NCBI RefSeq assembly: GCF_905475395.1
Contig: NC_058342.1
Coordinates: 36,674,140-36,738,139, forward strand
From: Chrysoperla carnea
Lineage: Eukaryota > Arthropoda > Insecta > Neuroptera > Chrysopidae
Direction of reading: 5' to 3'
DNA: 64,000 nt
Part shown: positions 13,556 through 26,193 of the stretch, in pieces
Numbering within the stretch: position 1 is the first letter of the stretch
How the letters are laid out: every line of letters begins with the position of its first letter
The notes under the pieces: model-generated
The model's database searches: none
Told to the model about the DNA's origin: nothing
The model's input: only the letters and a program-made list of their open reading frames with translations
Program-made: the position numbers and the translations under genes

Positions 13556-13900
13556 TTAGGCCCATTCTGATACCTGAAGAAAGGGATGCCCCACGAAGAC
13601 GACTTTTTCTATGAACCATTTGAAGTTATTCCGGTAGAACAAAAGAGATGTATCATCGATCAACCTTAACTCATAAAGGTCGTAAATGATTGACTTTCGC
13701 ATTTGCTCATATCGAGAAGTAGCAGCGGGGAAGGTGTAATATCGCTTCCCTTCACGTTCTTTGCTCAAGGGCTCAGCATCTTTGACTCCTTGCCAGTACC
13801 CGTAACAGCCGCTACTACTTTCAAGCGATGAATGAGGAACCCCTTTCATTATATTCTGCCCATATCTGCATAGCAATGCAAGAATTACGTAAAAACTTCC
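13556..13900 (-). other. Unrecognised open frame in a GC-richer patch
   Basis: A frame of at least 106 codons is open on the minus strand without an obvious ATG or splice context. Its translation has mixed, protein-like composition (for example RYYTFPAATSRYEQMRKS and FKWFIEKVVFVGHPFLQ) rather than the K/N/F/I-rich output of the surrounding AT-rich DNA. I do not recognise a family. It could be a fragment of a mobile-element protein, a single exon of an unknown gene, or chance. The opposite strand also gives short protein-like runs but with stops, so the coding strand is not certain. Confidence 0.3.
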
Positions 13901-14479
13901 CTAGAGTGGATAGCACTTTTTTTTGAACAATACATCTATCTACGATACAGTGTACGGCCACCCTTAGAATTTTGAAGGTGTAGATTATTACTTAAGTTGT
14001 GTAAGACATGTGATTTAATTACTTTTTCTGATATCAAAATTGTAAAGAATTGCATCATCAAATTCTATGTACGATCTCATATTATTGATGGCTTTTAATA
14101 GATCCAAACGGCCGACCCACATCGTAAATAAACAAGAATTCCTTTTACCATTTTAAACAAGTTTTTAAACAACAAAAATTTTAATAAACAACATTTTTTG
14201 TTTAAAAACATTCAATTTCATTTTCTATTGTCAGGGCTAAATAATTATTAATAACTTTTTAATTATAATGCGAGATTCATTCACCTAAAAGACCCACGAT
14301 TACGGGTCACATCAAATCATATTTAAATTTGTTTGAGAATCATTCTAAGAAAAATTAAGAAATTTGCAAGATTTTGCAAATTTTTGCATTAAAACTTGGT
14401 TGTGGATCCTACTTCAAGATCAAGAAAAGCGCAGACGTTTCTGCTTTAGAAAATTTGAAAACACGAAGGACACACTTAG

Positions 14480-14723
14480 GCTATAGAGAACCTTTGTGAT
14501 ACCATATATGTGTTTTACCACTTTTCCGATGATAATTTCATTTATCAGCTCCTCAATTTCAGAGGCTGAGTGCACCTCCTTCATGCATATACCATGCACT
14601 ACACCAGCCCATCACAACTATTAATTAAATTAATTTTGTTACGACGGCGGGAATCGAACCCGCTACCCTATGCATACCGCGCACGGAATTGATTTCGCCT
14701 TAACCTACTGAGCTAATAGGGCG
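14480..14723 (-). mobile_element. tRNA-derived SINE
   Basis: The minus strand begins with a tRNA-like head, CGCCCTATTAGCTCAGTAGG, which contains a Pol III A box (TAGCTCAGTAGG, 14704-14715). A B box, GGTTCGATTCC, follows at 14650-14660. The spacing of about 45 nt suits an internal Pol III promoter. After the head, a non-tRNA body (GTGCACTCAGCCTCTGAAAT and on) runs to about 14480. The head does not close into a clean acceptor stem, so this is a SINE and not a working tRNA gene. The opposite strand shows the familiar GGGAATCGAACCCGC pattern. Confidence 0.85.
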
Positions 14724-14799
14724 ACAAGAAGAAAATAAAGGAAAGATTTGGATTGATATGGGAGTAGTCTGTAGGTGTAGCACCTTTTATCCAAAACGA

Positions 14800-15215
14800 C
14801 CACATTGACATATGTCAATGGTGAAGGAGACTGGTCACCACAACTATTCCAGCTCTCATCTATGGTTCCAAGCTACCACATCCCGGGCAACTGTCTCGGT
14901 CAAGAGGCAAAACTAGGTGTAGGGAACTGGGAGGGGCAGTCTGGGCAACTCGGATCCTGGCCCTCTCAGCTTGATTGGTAATCGGTGCCAGTTGCTGACC
15001 TAGGTTTGGTAACAAGACTCTGTTGCTAGCAACCACATCCCCAGTCAGGCGGAGTATTACACACAAACACAGGCAAGCTTGCAGGCCTTAAGGTGGCAGC
15101 CCCACCAGCAAGATCGGGTAGCGGTGTGTTAATAGCTCGCCCTACCTTAAATTCCCAACCATTACTGTAACCTTAACAATGAGGCCTTACGTCCCCCTCG
15201 GGATCATAGGACATT
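14800..15215. other. GC-rich island, probably a retroelement fragment
   Basis: Base composition jumps well above the AT-rich surroundings. A 68-codon open frame (14860-15066 minus) has no recognisable domain. The sequence sits directly beside the SINE and ends abruptly near 15,215, where AT-rich DNA resumes. A LINE untranslated region or another mobile fragment is the most likely origin; this is inference from composition only. Confidence 0.35.
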
Positions 15216-15229
15216 AATATATAATATCC

Positions 15230-16230
15230 TTTACGTGTTAACTCGCCAGCTTTCGCTTCAATCGTTCGGTAATCTTTGGGCGAATCTTGAAAGATTACAT
15301 GTTCTGTACATGAATAAGTGAATAACTTTTGAGCAAAAATCAAAATATTTCGTGCAAAACTATTTTTAGTCTCACATCGTTAGAAATATGCTAATGCCAA
15401 AATTTGCAAGATCTAAAAAAGGAAATTGGTAAATGTATGTATAATTTGTTCTTAAAACGTGACTAATTAAATTTCGCCTCGGATTGCAAAAAATTGTTGT
15501 TGTTTTGTGTGATTAGAACTTTTTAGAAGAGATGAAATGATGATGAAAAAAAATAAAAGATTGAATAATAAATTGACTGTCTGGATTAATTGGCCGACTG
15601 GAATTTGCCTCCAAGCAAGTTTATAAATATACATTCATGTTTCGTGTTGGTATTTCAAGTATTACGGAGTAACAATGTATGTGACTTCTCGGTCATTGGA
15701 TTTTTAGGGGTGTGCGAGTCTATCAGCCAATCAAATGAACGAATGTTGAGACGGGCCTCTTGCGCACGTCACTTAACAATACAAAACATAAAAACATTTT
15801 ATTTCAGTAATAATGAACACAAATAGAAATTACAATTCATCTTTTCTAGCATGCCGTCTATATTTATATGCAAGCAAGCGTGAGGCGCCGTTCATGTCGT
15901 ATTCGATCGTACTATAAATTCGATCTTTGCAATTTTTTTTTTTGTGTCAGTTTTTTATTTATTTTTTGCTTGTTTATCTGATTTAAATGATTTAAGAGGA
16001 AATACTTATAATAGTATTTTGTTTGCCATATTAGTCCGTTCTCTCCAACGGAAAATTTTTATAACATAAATTTGAACTTTCTCATCATTGTTTGAATATA
16101 AAATCTGCACATTCATTTTAATCAAAATTAATTAGCCATTATATTTTATTAATATCATTTATTATTTATTGGTTTTAAAACAATCTAATACTAAAAGGTT
16201 TTCCGTCATTGATTAACGTCTATTGAGATA
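15230..16230. other. Gene-free stretch
   Basis: AT-rich non-coding DNA. No domain, RNA gene or clear repeat was recognised. Confidence 0.4.
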
Positions 16231-16237
16231 TTCATAA

Positions 16238-16718
16238 TAGGATATTCTACTATTTTTGAAAAAATACTTCAAAATGTTGATTTTGCTAATAAAAAGCCAC
16301 CAAAAATTTATTTAGGAGAAACACACAAACTTTCTTGCCAAAAACTTAAAATTTAAACCTTTTTTAAACTGTCAAAAACGCGGGCATCCAATTTGATGAT
16401 GTAATATTTGTATCACTATACAAAATAACACAAATAAATTTGACAGATATATTCATAGACATCTGATTATAATAAATATAAATACTTATCTATGTATATA
16501 TTATACCCAGCTGTCTACACTGAACTAATTTATGGTCTATGGCTTATACCGATATGACATCACAGCAAGGCTTACCTGCGTTTTAGGTCACGTGATATAC
16601 AGTTTATTAATTACGATTTTTAATTTTAATATTATAAAAGTAAAATGTGTTTTTATGACGTGAAATCAGAATATTTAAGTATATTTTTACATAAATTTTA
16701 ACTTTTTTCAAATTTCAC
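16238..16718 (-). repeat. Family A MITE, copy 3 (reverse orientation)
   Basis: Reading the minus strand from 16718 gives the full family body in the same order as the plus-strand copies. It finishes with GAATATCCTA at 16238, a degraded form of the terminal GGAATACCCTA. It is the only reversed copy in the window. Confidence 0.88.
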
Positions 16719-17537
16719 GTCTTTACGCCTCAATTAATTATAAGTATTAAAAAAATAAAAAAGTTTTGGAGGTACATTTTGGCATGAAAAAGAAATCGTG
16801 GGTAATCCAAAAACTGTAAATTTGGATAAAAAATTACTCTAAAGTGATAGCAAACAATTAAGAATAAAAACCTTGAAAGTAAACGCAAAAAAGACCTTGA
16901 AAATGAATAGGAAATTTTGCTAAATAAACAGAAATAATAAAAATTTTGGATGGTAACATAATATAATTTTATTTTAAAAGTCAAAACATAATAATGATAA
17001 TAATAAATTGAAAAGAATGCATTGCATCTGACTTATCAACAGCACATGTGATTGGTTATTATACGAACCAATCGCATCGCTACGAACTCTAATTAGCGAT
17101 CATTTGTAATTGATCAATCATGATTGCAATTCGTTGAAAAATTATCGGTCAATTAGCAAAATCCAATATGTGCATCAGATATGGATAAAATTTGCGTTAT
17201 TTAAAACATCTCCTTCAAAAAAGTTATCATTTGTACAAGCAGGTTTAAGTAATAGTTTTTTTTTTGGAAATCTGAAGCTGTTAAACGAATCCATAGTGAA
17301 ATAGTAGGAGTCTTTCTGGCCTCCTAAATTTTTGAAGATGAGTTTTTATTACAAGCTTTTATTTAGTTTCACCTGTCCCGTTGTCTGTCTGTAATCAAAT
17401 TTGATCCACTTCTCGGTTTTCCCGATTCAGCTGAAATTTTGCATGTACATTTAGTTTGGATGACAATGCCACGGTAAGATTGTGGAGTCCTGATTACCCA
17501 TCGCTTACACCATTTTTTTTAGTCTTAAATTAAAATT

Positions 17538-17826
17538 TTTAATAAAAAATACTTTTTAAGGGACAAGCTTGTATTGTACTAAAAAGTAGAAAAAAAGTTT
17601 TATCTATGAATCACTAATATCCGACTATTTTTAAAAGTTTGAGGCGCTTAATATCAAGAATGAATCGAAAAATAATTAGGCATGTGGAGTAGATGATGCA
17701 TTCCGATTCATTTTTGATATTAGTCGATAGTCGGGTATAGGTGACTCATAGATAAAATTATTTTTTACTTTTTAATACAATGAAAGTTTGTCCCTTAAAA
17801 AGTATTTTTTATTAATTTTTTTTTTT
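17538..17826. repeat. Foldback element with ~125-bp inverted arms
   Basis: The left arm (about 17538-17670) contains AAATACTTTTTAAGGGACAA, then TAGTACAAT in reverse, TTTTATCTATGAATCAC and a GATATTA/GAATGAATCG end. The right arm (about 17698-17826) is its reverse complement, with TTGTCCCTTAAAAAGTATTT and GACTCATAGATAAAAT. The loop is about 30-50 bp. The transcript or single strand would form a long imperfect hairpin. No coding content. Confidence 0.88.
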
Positions 17827-17999
17827 TGTTTTTGCGACAATTATTTTTTAAATTTGTTTCTTGATATATTTTTTATGTATTTTTTGTTTTGTTTTTACAA
17901 ATGAAAAACAAATTTTCATAGAATTGTGTGTCTGTATGTATTGAGTGTACAATAAAAACGTACAAATATTATAAAAATAAATAATTTTTTACACACATC

Positions 18000-20500
18000 A
18001 GTGTGGGTTCGTCTCAATATTTGTAAGTTGTATGCAAACTAAGCTATTGATAAAACTGATAAAGATGTATATTTATCAGTGGCGGATTCAAAATATTTCT
18101 AATAACATAAGATAGAACGGCGATAATTAGAACGAAAAAAAAATTATAGTTATGTAAATTTTTCAACGTTACAATGAATTCCGTCATATATTGCTCATCT
18201 GTGTAACAGTAAAGCAAACATTTCATAACAGCACACAGAGTTAATAAAGAGGCAAATGCTCCTTAGCCGATCGCTTAAATTCGCCACTGACATTTACATA
18301 CTTAAGAGCTGTATGTATATTTGCATGTATTTGTTTTCAAAATGAGTACTGACTTCACGTACTTTGTCGAGTACTTAGGTTTTATTAGCTGCCTAATGGA
18401 AAGTTATCGTCTACATTTCGAAAAACGAAAACAAATATCTTTTTGAGTTATCTACGAAGTTTGATTTATTTAATTTTGTGAAACGTCTGCAATATGTTCA
18501 TATCAGTCGTGGATGTACAGTTTAATTTGTGGGGAGGGGGTCAAAGTCAAAATCTTGGGAATTTCTTTTTGAGAAGTAATTAATTACCAAGAATTCTGAA
18601 TTCACATTAGTCTTGCACTGTGAGATTTAAGTCAGAAGTCATCAAAATTTCTTTAAAAACAATATTTCGTTTAGAGTGGGGTGGGGGGGGGGGGTATGAT
18701 TCATATCCTCCCTGGCTCTTTTCCTTGTGCGAGTGTTTTTCTTTTAATTAACTTTAACCTAATGTAACAAAAAAGTAACAATAAAATCGATTACTTTTAA
18801 ATCCGCGAAAACAAGTCGTAGAATTGTATTTGTATTGAAATAAGCTAGATTCTTTCAAATGAGTTACCACTTAACCTCCCCACTGCTTAAAAAACCAGCC
18901 TTTATCTCTCCCTGCTTCGTTCAAAAGGGCTACGTTCAGGCCCGTATTTATTTTGATCCGTTTGAAAATAATTTTTTTCCAAAACTGTGTTTAATTACTG
19001 AACATGCATGATTGATTATTGATTGTTGATCTGATCGCTGGAGTTGCAGGTGATGCCGATGAGAATGGCTTGTTTGTAACCACATTTTGTATTTTAATAG
19101 TCAGAAAGGTATTTTATTTTACCTACTGTGTCTCTGTGTCTGTCTGTTTGTGAGTTGTCTGTTCGTACAAAATACCAGAATACATTCGTGCTTGGTACGA
19201 TACCTATGTGTATTAATCAGAACCACAAACATACATCTCTGAGCACAGGTCCGTATTTGAACAAAAATTAAAACCTTCTAACAAAAACTAGCCTCACACG
19301 CTCAAAATATTATGGTAATATTCGTTTTAGTTTTTTTGAAAATCAAACCAAAATATGTCTTGGGCCCTCTCAATAGTTTTATTTCGGTGGCGCGATACCT
19401 ATTTTGGGGCATGATGTATCTTGAATGAACTAAGGTACCTTTGTTTGAGTATAGTGTCGTTTTAGCCGTGAGTGGATTTTAAAGAGTTTGAAAATTCCCT
19501 TCAGTCAATTGAAAGTATTACTGTACTCATATAGATGGAAGGGAATGTGTGCCAAAAGATATTAGGGGTATAAATAAATGTTCCGTACAACTCTGTTCAT
19601 AAAATACAATCCAAGTGCATACGTGACATCGTGGTAATGGTAAGCAATTAAAAGTTATACATGAAAATGATAACCATTTCGAAACGCTGATACTAAGTTT
19701 GTGTTTTTAAAATGTAGACTAGGAAATGAAGGTCTTCCTCACTCATCATTTTTATTTTATTAAAAAATAAACTATCAATATTTATGTTTTAATTACTAAA
19801 CTTATTATTTTTAATTGGTTCACAAATCAATTTAGTTGAAACTCTTTCTTTTACATTCTTGTAACGCCATCTATGTTTATTTGTAAAAATTACAATCTTC
19901 TTAATGAACCAAATAAAATTAACTTTAAAGATTCACTCACAGATGGCAATCAAAGTGACTTAAAAATAATTCACTGAACTGTTGTTCATTTCAGAATCAG
20001 ATAATAGATGGAAGTCTTCAAGGATTTATATATCGTGATTCAGCATATTCAAAGCAAACGATATCTTCCAAAACTGGATTTAATTAAATAAATTGGCACC
20101 TTCAATCTCCAGATCTCATTCAGTAACAGGAAGGTCTTAAAAGTTGTCAAATTTTCTTTTTTTTTTTTAATTTTTGTACATTATGTGATAGAATTTTCGA
20201 CTTAAAAAAAGGAGACATTTGGAAATATTATCAAGGTACGTTAAAAAAACTACAGAAAGTACGAAAACCGAGAAAATGGAATCACGAAAAATAAATCGCG
20301 TCGTTACGGGTATGAATTTTTATAATTATTAGACTCCTTACGAAATATCCATACTGTCGACCAAAAAATGTCTGGAAAGCATTGTTGAGGGCCGAAATTT
20401 GAGATTTGATTTCAATGTTTCGTATTTTCCTCGAAAGATTAAAATTATAAAGTTCTGAAAGATAGGTGAAAAGAAAAATCATTTTCTTAATAAAAGATGT
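18000..20500. other. Gene-free stretch downstream of the MFS gene
   Basis: AT-rich DNA with a run of about 12 G at 18678-18695 and no recognised gene. The 3' end of the minus-strand MFS transporter transcript should fall near its right border; an AATAAA-like sequence overlaps the stop region at about 20499. Confidence 0.4.
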
Positions 20501-20503
20501 TTA

Positions 20504-23500
20504 TTAAATTTTTGTTGTTGGAACTAATGTTGCTAAAATGATACAGCCTAATAAACAAGAGCCACCGCATGCGTACACAAATGTGTGATGATAATATTCG
20601 GGACACAATTCTTGACTTTCACATTTCCTAGAAAAAAACAAACAAAAATCGTTAAGATGGTAATTTACAATCCAAAAAGTTGCTAAACTAAAAACCATCA
20701 TTGTAAAATTGGATAGAACAATCGTCAAAATTGGTTTTTGAAGTTATGCATCCTTAAGTACGTTATGAAAAAATTATGAGAGTGAATTTTTACGATGCGC
20801 GCGCACAAAGTGTAGTGAAAACTACACGTTGAAGTTTGCTACAATTTTTTTAACACCATGAAGTCAGTCAATAAATAAAATGTTACTCATAATAGGCACT
20901 AGTGATGAGGCGAATATGCAGTATGTATTATTTGTTTACATTATTTATAAATTATTATATTTGTTACTATGTTAAGAAGTATAACTTGTTACGAGCGTAG
21001 ATAAATATTTTTTTTATCAAACGCATACTTACAAATGTTCAATAATTAAAACCGCAACACCTGTCAACATTTTATCCGCGAACGTAACCAAACTGTAGAC
21101 AAAGGCTCCTTGTTCTGTATTTGTTCCAATAAAATCCGCAGTTAAACTTAAACTAGTAACTAATGTTATGGCACTTCCAGCTCCTGCAAATAGCAAAAGT
21201 TTATGAATTATTACAACTTTTTCTGCTAAGCTCTTACAAGTTAAGCTCTTATTTTTCGAATAATACTGGGGTTCCGATGTTTTTTAACACCCGGTATATT
21301 TTTCAAAAAAAAAAACTGCTTTCATGATGATATTCTTTCTGTATTCGCAATTGTCTAAAAATTTTTTGTCTTTTGTCTTGAGACTATGAAGGGTAGAGTT
21401 AAGGATGGGTAAAAATATCTATGAAAATCAGAAAATTGGTGGCGCTGTTGTAACAAAAATTTAAGTGTTAAAAGAAAATAATACGAATAAGATAAAGATC
21501 TATACAAGTCGTTAGAAAAAGATAGAGAAGTTCATATCAAACACAAAGTAGTAAGAATAAGATAAAGATCTAAACAAGTTGTTAGAGAAGGAAAGAGAAG
21601 TTCACATCAAACATCTTTTGCTACACAAGCGCCATTCTGATCAATTTCAGACATTTTTTTACTTTGACCGTTATTAAAGATTGCCTTCGTTACCTCTACC
21701 CTCCATAAGTTGGATAAAGCAACTACTTACCTAAAAGTATGGCACTAAAATAAATATGTGCATAATTGGAATCACTTTGCAACATTTGAATCCATATGCA
21801 CCCAATAAATCCAATGACACATCCCATAAAATAGGCACATTTGTTTCCAAATCGGAGCACAAAATATTTTAACCCTAGGGAAGTAGCAAATGATGACACA
21901 TATGATATTAACGGAACCCCCGCCAAATCATCGGCGGAAGCTTGTTGACTTGCAACACTATTTGGTGGTAAATAAGCTTGACGTTCGTCCAAAAACAATG
22001 GCATGTAAATTAAATTAATGGTCAATAAGAGTCGTGACGCCACATATAACATCGACACTTGATAAATGATGGGTGATGCAAAAATCTGGCACACTTTTGG
22101 AACTGTTAGAATTTCATCATGGCGACGATTTTGCACAGAACTTTCTCGATATCGCTTCATTCCCATGTAAAATAGAACGGAACATGTAGCACCAAGGAAG
22201 GTCACTATCAAAGCAATATCCATAAATTTGTATCGATCACTTGGACCTACAGTTTTCTTATTTCCATCCCGAAAATGTATGACCATCCATGCAATCAAAT
22301 AAAAACACACGCTTGCCAAAACGGATACCGTGTACCGGATAGTTGTGAGTTCGGTGCGTTGATGATCCGGACCTGGTATATCTGGTATCATTGATAAATG
22401 GGATATTTGTGCCATGGCCCAGCCAATTTGAAACAATGCAATGGTTATACAAAAATATAAAATGGTCCACGTGTAGCTTACCCCACAAAATGGACAGAGT
22501 ATAAAAATTAGTGGGAAATTTATGAAAATTATGCCGACGCCAATGTAATACCATAGTTTTCGGGTTAAATATTTATCGGTAACTACCCCTAATAAGGGTG
22601 TACATAATCCATCCACGATTTGTCCTGAAATTCAACAAAAAAGTTTCAATAATTCATTTTATTTTCATCGATTTAATGCTATGACACTTCGAAACTTGAG
22701 AGTCGAGTCACTCGTCTGTCCATCAACACGATAACTCAAAAACGAAAAGAGATATCAAGTTGAAAATGAATTTATAGCGTGCTAAGGACGTAAAATGTAA
22801 GGTTGAGTTCGTAAATGAGCAATATAGGTCAATTGGGTCTTGGGTCCGAAGAACCCACCTTGTAAACCGTTAGAGATAGAACAAGAGTTTGAACGTAAAA
22901 AAGTTTCTTATAAAAAAATAAACAACTTTTATTTGAAACATTTTTTCGTAAACATCACTGTTTACCCGCGAGGGCGCAAATTAGGTGCAAATTATATAGT
23001 ATGTATTGTATGGGAATATCATTTATATGTGTGTGTGGCTATCTAAGATATCTAAGAGTGGATATCTTTCTTTGTTTACATGTCGTTAAAAAAACAAACG
23101 ATTGGGTCATCAACACTGTCTATACATGGTATTTTAACAATTAACTCAGTTAATTGTAAACATTCTAAAACTTATAATGTTTTAACTGGTGCGATTTTAA
23201 TGAAATCGAGATATATTTGAAAAAAAATTATTATTTTAATGAATTTCAACAAAATTTTGAAGCCCACAGTATCTAAAATTTAGTCGCATTTTCTAGAAAT
23301 AAAGAGTTTCATATTTTTCTATCTAAGATCTAAAAGATCCCTTGTGAAAAACTAATTTGACATCGTTTGTAATTGCATGTTGTAGAGATCGTTAAACTAG
23401 AAAGTGGGTCATGGGTCATGGGTCATTTAAATGCGGTAAATAAATACTTTTACGTACCAAAGAAAATAAGAAATCCGGCAGTTGCGGCTGGTATTTGTAA

Positions 23501-23686
23501 AACAATTTGTAAAAATAGTAAAAGATATGAAAACCACATCATTGCAGTTAAATCGTTAAACGCATTTCCCAAACCAAACGTTAATTTTTCCCATGTTTTC
23601 AATAGATTCGTATCGTTTAACAATGATCGTAATTCTTCATTCGATGAATCCGATTCTGACTTATTTATCCGTTTGTTGTTGTCCAT
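20504..23686 (-). CDS. Major facilitator superfamily transporter, MFSD12-like
   Basis: Four exons on the minus strand, read by eye with phases that join exactly: 23686-23458, 22624-21731, 21183-21033 and 20627-20504, total 465 codons plus stop. The start is the ATG of MDNNKRINKSESDS, before the first membrane segment. The exon 1/2 junction creates FFGQIVDGLCTPLLGVVTDK, the MFS loop 2-3 signature in the form typical of the MFSD12 / GPH-like group (GQxxDGxxTPxxG). About twelve hydrophobic segments are visible, and exon 3 encodes GAGSAITLVTSLSLTADFIG, also typical of this family. Length fits the family (~450-500). Mammalian MFSD12 acts in lysosome/melanosome cysteine import; transfer of that role to this insect protein is inference. 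The last exon ends in a short hydrophilic tail after a final membrane segment. Intron 1 carries a family B repeat and intron 2 a tandem duplication. Confidence 0.9.
21478..21616. repeat. Tandem duplication, ~69-bp unit, in MFS intron 2
   Basis: Two adjacent copies share GAATAAGATAAAGATCT, ACAAGT(C/T)GTTAGA and AGAGAAGTTCA(T/C)ATCAAACA. They differ by a handful of substitutions. The duplication lies wholly within the intron 21184-21730. Confidence 0.85.
22690..23170 (-). repeat. Family B repeat, nearly full copy, in MFS intron 1
   Basis: The minus-strand copy spans the head palindrome (TTAACTCAGTTAATTG near 23140-23157), the TTTACCCGCGAGGGCGC block, AACAACTTTTATTTGAA and the AACACGATAACTCAAAAACG block. 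The order is the same as at 43485-43945. Confidence 0.85.
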
Positions 23687-24629
23687 GATGTGTGTTAAAA
23701 ATTTTGTGTTTTTTTTTTTTCACTTAAATTTTGTAAATAATTGAACTTGCGTACGAGTTTCACGCATGGTATTATCTACGCACTTTAATTAAGAACTATG
23801 CAACTCATTATAGTACTTTTACTATGAATCATCGTAGTCTTAACTAACTTTATAAAAACAAACAAATAAAAACAGGTTTATTAGTTAAAACCGCAAAGAA
23901 CTGTTTTTTTATTTGTAACACAGATCGAATGTTATAGAATGAATGATTCAAGAATTCTTGCTGATATCTCGGGGGAATAACTTTACACTTCTTGTACCTA
24001 TAATGTATACCTACCTACTCCCTTGGTTTTTAAACTTATATAATTTTTGTAGGGTTTCATTTTTATTTCATTCGTTTAAGGATGGGGGAGGGAGGAGGAA
24101 TGGGTCATTTACTTATATGACTATACAGGCTAAACATCCCTTATTTAACTTTATGATAGGAAACATTTTGTTTTCACCCTGAAAATTTATGGTATTGTAA
24201 CGAGTCTGGTATCGTGGTTGGTGGTGATCTGATATCTAAGTTCGCTGTGCGAATAACAAAACTAGTACCTTATTTCCATGGAAATGACTTTCATGTAAAA
24301 GTCTAGTTATGGAGTACTGTAAAAAAAATCAAGTCAGTCGAAATGAAGAGTTCAGTATAAACAGTTTATTTGAAGAGTTCTATACGGACAGTCAATGTGA
24401 ACGGTCAATACTACTAGGGTTGCCACCTCAAAGTTGACGTATGAGTTAAATTATTGTAAAGTTTCATTGAAATCCATTCAATAGTTATCGAAATCGTTCA
24501 ACGAAGTGAGCGAGTAACTGCTAGCTCGTGATGTTATATAGCCTTCCTCGATAAATGGATTATCCAAAACCAAAGGAATTTTTCAATTCAGACTAATAGT
24601 TGGCGAGATAATGCACTTAAAACGAATTC

Positions 24630-24816
24630 GGTAGGTACAATATGGACTAGGTGTATCAGGGTTTATTCTGGCAGAAATTTTTTCGTTTTGAGTTTTTTTT
24701 CGAAGTATCTCGGTGTGACAGCTCAAAACTTGATCAAAATATCTGCCACACCAGTAAAAAATAAAAAAATCCTGGCAAAAAAACCCTGGCACACATAGTC
24801 CACATTGTACCTATCG
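24630..24816. repeat. Foldback MITE with ~50-bp inverted ends
   Basis: The left end GTAGGTACAATATGGACTAG is answered by the inverted right end CATAGTCCACATTGTACCTA. CAGGGTTTATTCTGGCAG pairs with CCTGGCAAAAAAACCCTGG. A half copy of the same family is at 32432-32485 (GATAGGTACAGTATAGACTA). No coding capacity. Confidence 0.85.
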
Positions 24817-24819
24817 TTA

Positions 24820-25680
24820 AAATATATTGATTCATACGTGAAACTTCGAAATTCGTTTAAGTGCAGTTTTACTGTCACGGGCTCCAGGACTATAAGTAAA
24901 CAAATTTGATTAAATTGATTATTATTCAAAACAAAGTTTTTTTAATTTACAAATCTTCTTCTTTTTCTATTTAAATTCCCTTAAGGGCCTCCATAAAAAA
25001 TCCGCCTACGGTCAACCACAGTTGTATTGTAAACTCGGCCCTGTAATATCCCCAAGTGAATAATAAACTTTTAACTAGCTAAGATTCTTATTTGTAACAT
25101 CTGCGATCTTGTGTAATATGATACGATCCAATTCAATTGAAATTTTCAATAATAGTGGGATTGACTTCTATGTTTAAACTATGTTTAAAATTTATAGAGA
25201 AAATCTTCTACGTTAACATCAGACCCAGTCATTTATTTATTTAAATGATCAGACAGTCCCTCCCCACCCTAAAATTTTCAGAATTGACTTAGACTTAGTC
25301 CAACTTCCTATAAAAAAAATCAAGGCTATTTATCTAAAATTGGCATGGCGATCGTACATCCTTAAATCATTAATTTAGTGAATCTAGGTTCGCCAAAGGT
25401 CCTACTCACCACGGTTTGTATTACCTTTACGTTACCTATCTATTACCTACAAATTTACCTGCTTATTCAATACTGAATAGTGAATACACACTTTATTTAT
25501 TTTTATGACACTTTATAATGTCGGAGATGGACACACAGAAACGAATGACTGACTGGCATGGCGTTAGTAAAGTGTGAAACATTCCCTTGCTGCAGCGTGC
25601 TGCGTGCCCCTAGCCCAGGTGTAAATTATAATATCCCGTTTAAAATAAACAAAATTTGGTTTGTACAATGAAACTAAATA
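24820..25680. other. Gene-free stretch
   Basis: AT-rich intergenic DNA with no recognised gene, RNA or clear repeat. Confidence 0.4.
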
Positions 25681-25683
25681 TCT

Positions 25684-26045
25684 AAAAGGAAAAAATTAAT
25701 GCATCTGTGAAATTTTATTAATTAATTGTTTATTAGGTTGTAAAGACTTCGTAAAAAGAAGTCGACCTCTCAAAGGCGTATCTAATTACAAATTACAAAA
25801 AAAAACTATCCATCAAATATAAAATCGCCTTTCTAACTTCAAAAATTGACCTAGATATGCCAATTTTAAAATAGAATTTTTTTGCTCATTCAATCACATG
25901 AAAAAGTATCCATTTTGTGAACTTTAAGAGATAGAACAAAAGTTTAAATGTAAAAGTTATTCTTTATAAATAAATAAACAACTTTTATTTGAATCATTCT
26001 TTCGTAAACATCTCTGTTTACCCGTGAGGGCGCAACTTCGGTGTC
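25684..26045 (-). repeat. Family B-related composite repeat (type C), copy 1
   Basis: It shares a left block (AATGCATCTGTGAAATTTTA, GTAAAGACTTCGTAAAAAGA) and a right block (GTTTACCCGTGAGGGCGCAA) with 39335-39680, in the same order and spacing. The right half is a family B segment. This suggests either a subfamily of B with its own end or a fused element that spread as a unit. Confidence 0.75.
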
Positions 26046-26193
26046 CATTGTCTCAAAAACTATTCCATGATTCACCCTTAATTTTCAAGCTTATCATGTT
26101 GATTTCTGACGAAAAATAAACTCACGGACTAAAATAATAAATAATTTTAACGAAAAAGATGAAACGAAGATTCGAGATGATTTTATGTTGGTA

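Noticed and set aside
14640-14723. Functional tRNA gene
   Set aside because: Boxes A and B are present but the arms do not close into a cloverleaf and a SINE body follows directly.
18670-18700. G-run as a G-quadruplex regulator
   Set aside because: A single uninterrupted G tract in gene-free DNA; no evidence of function.
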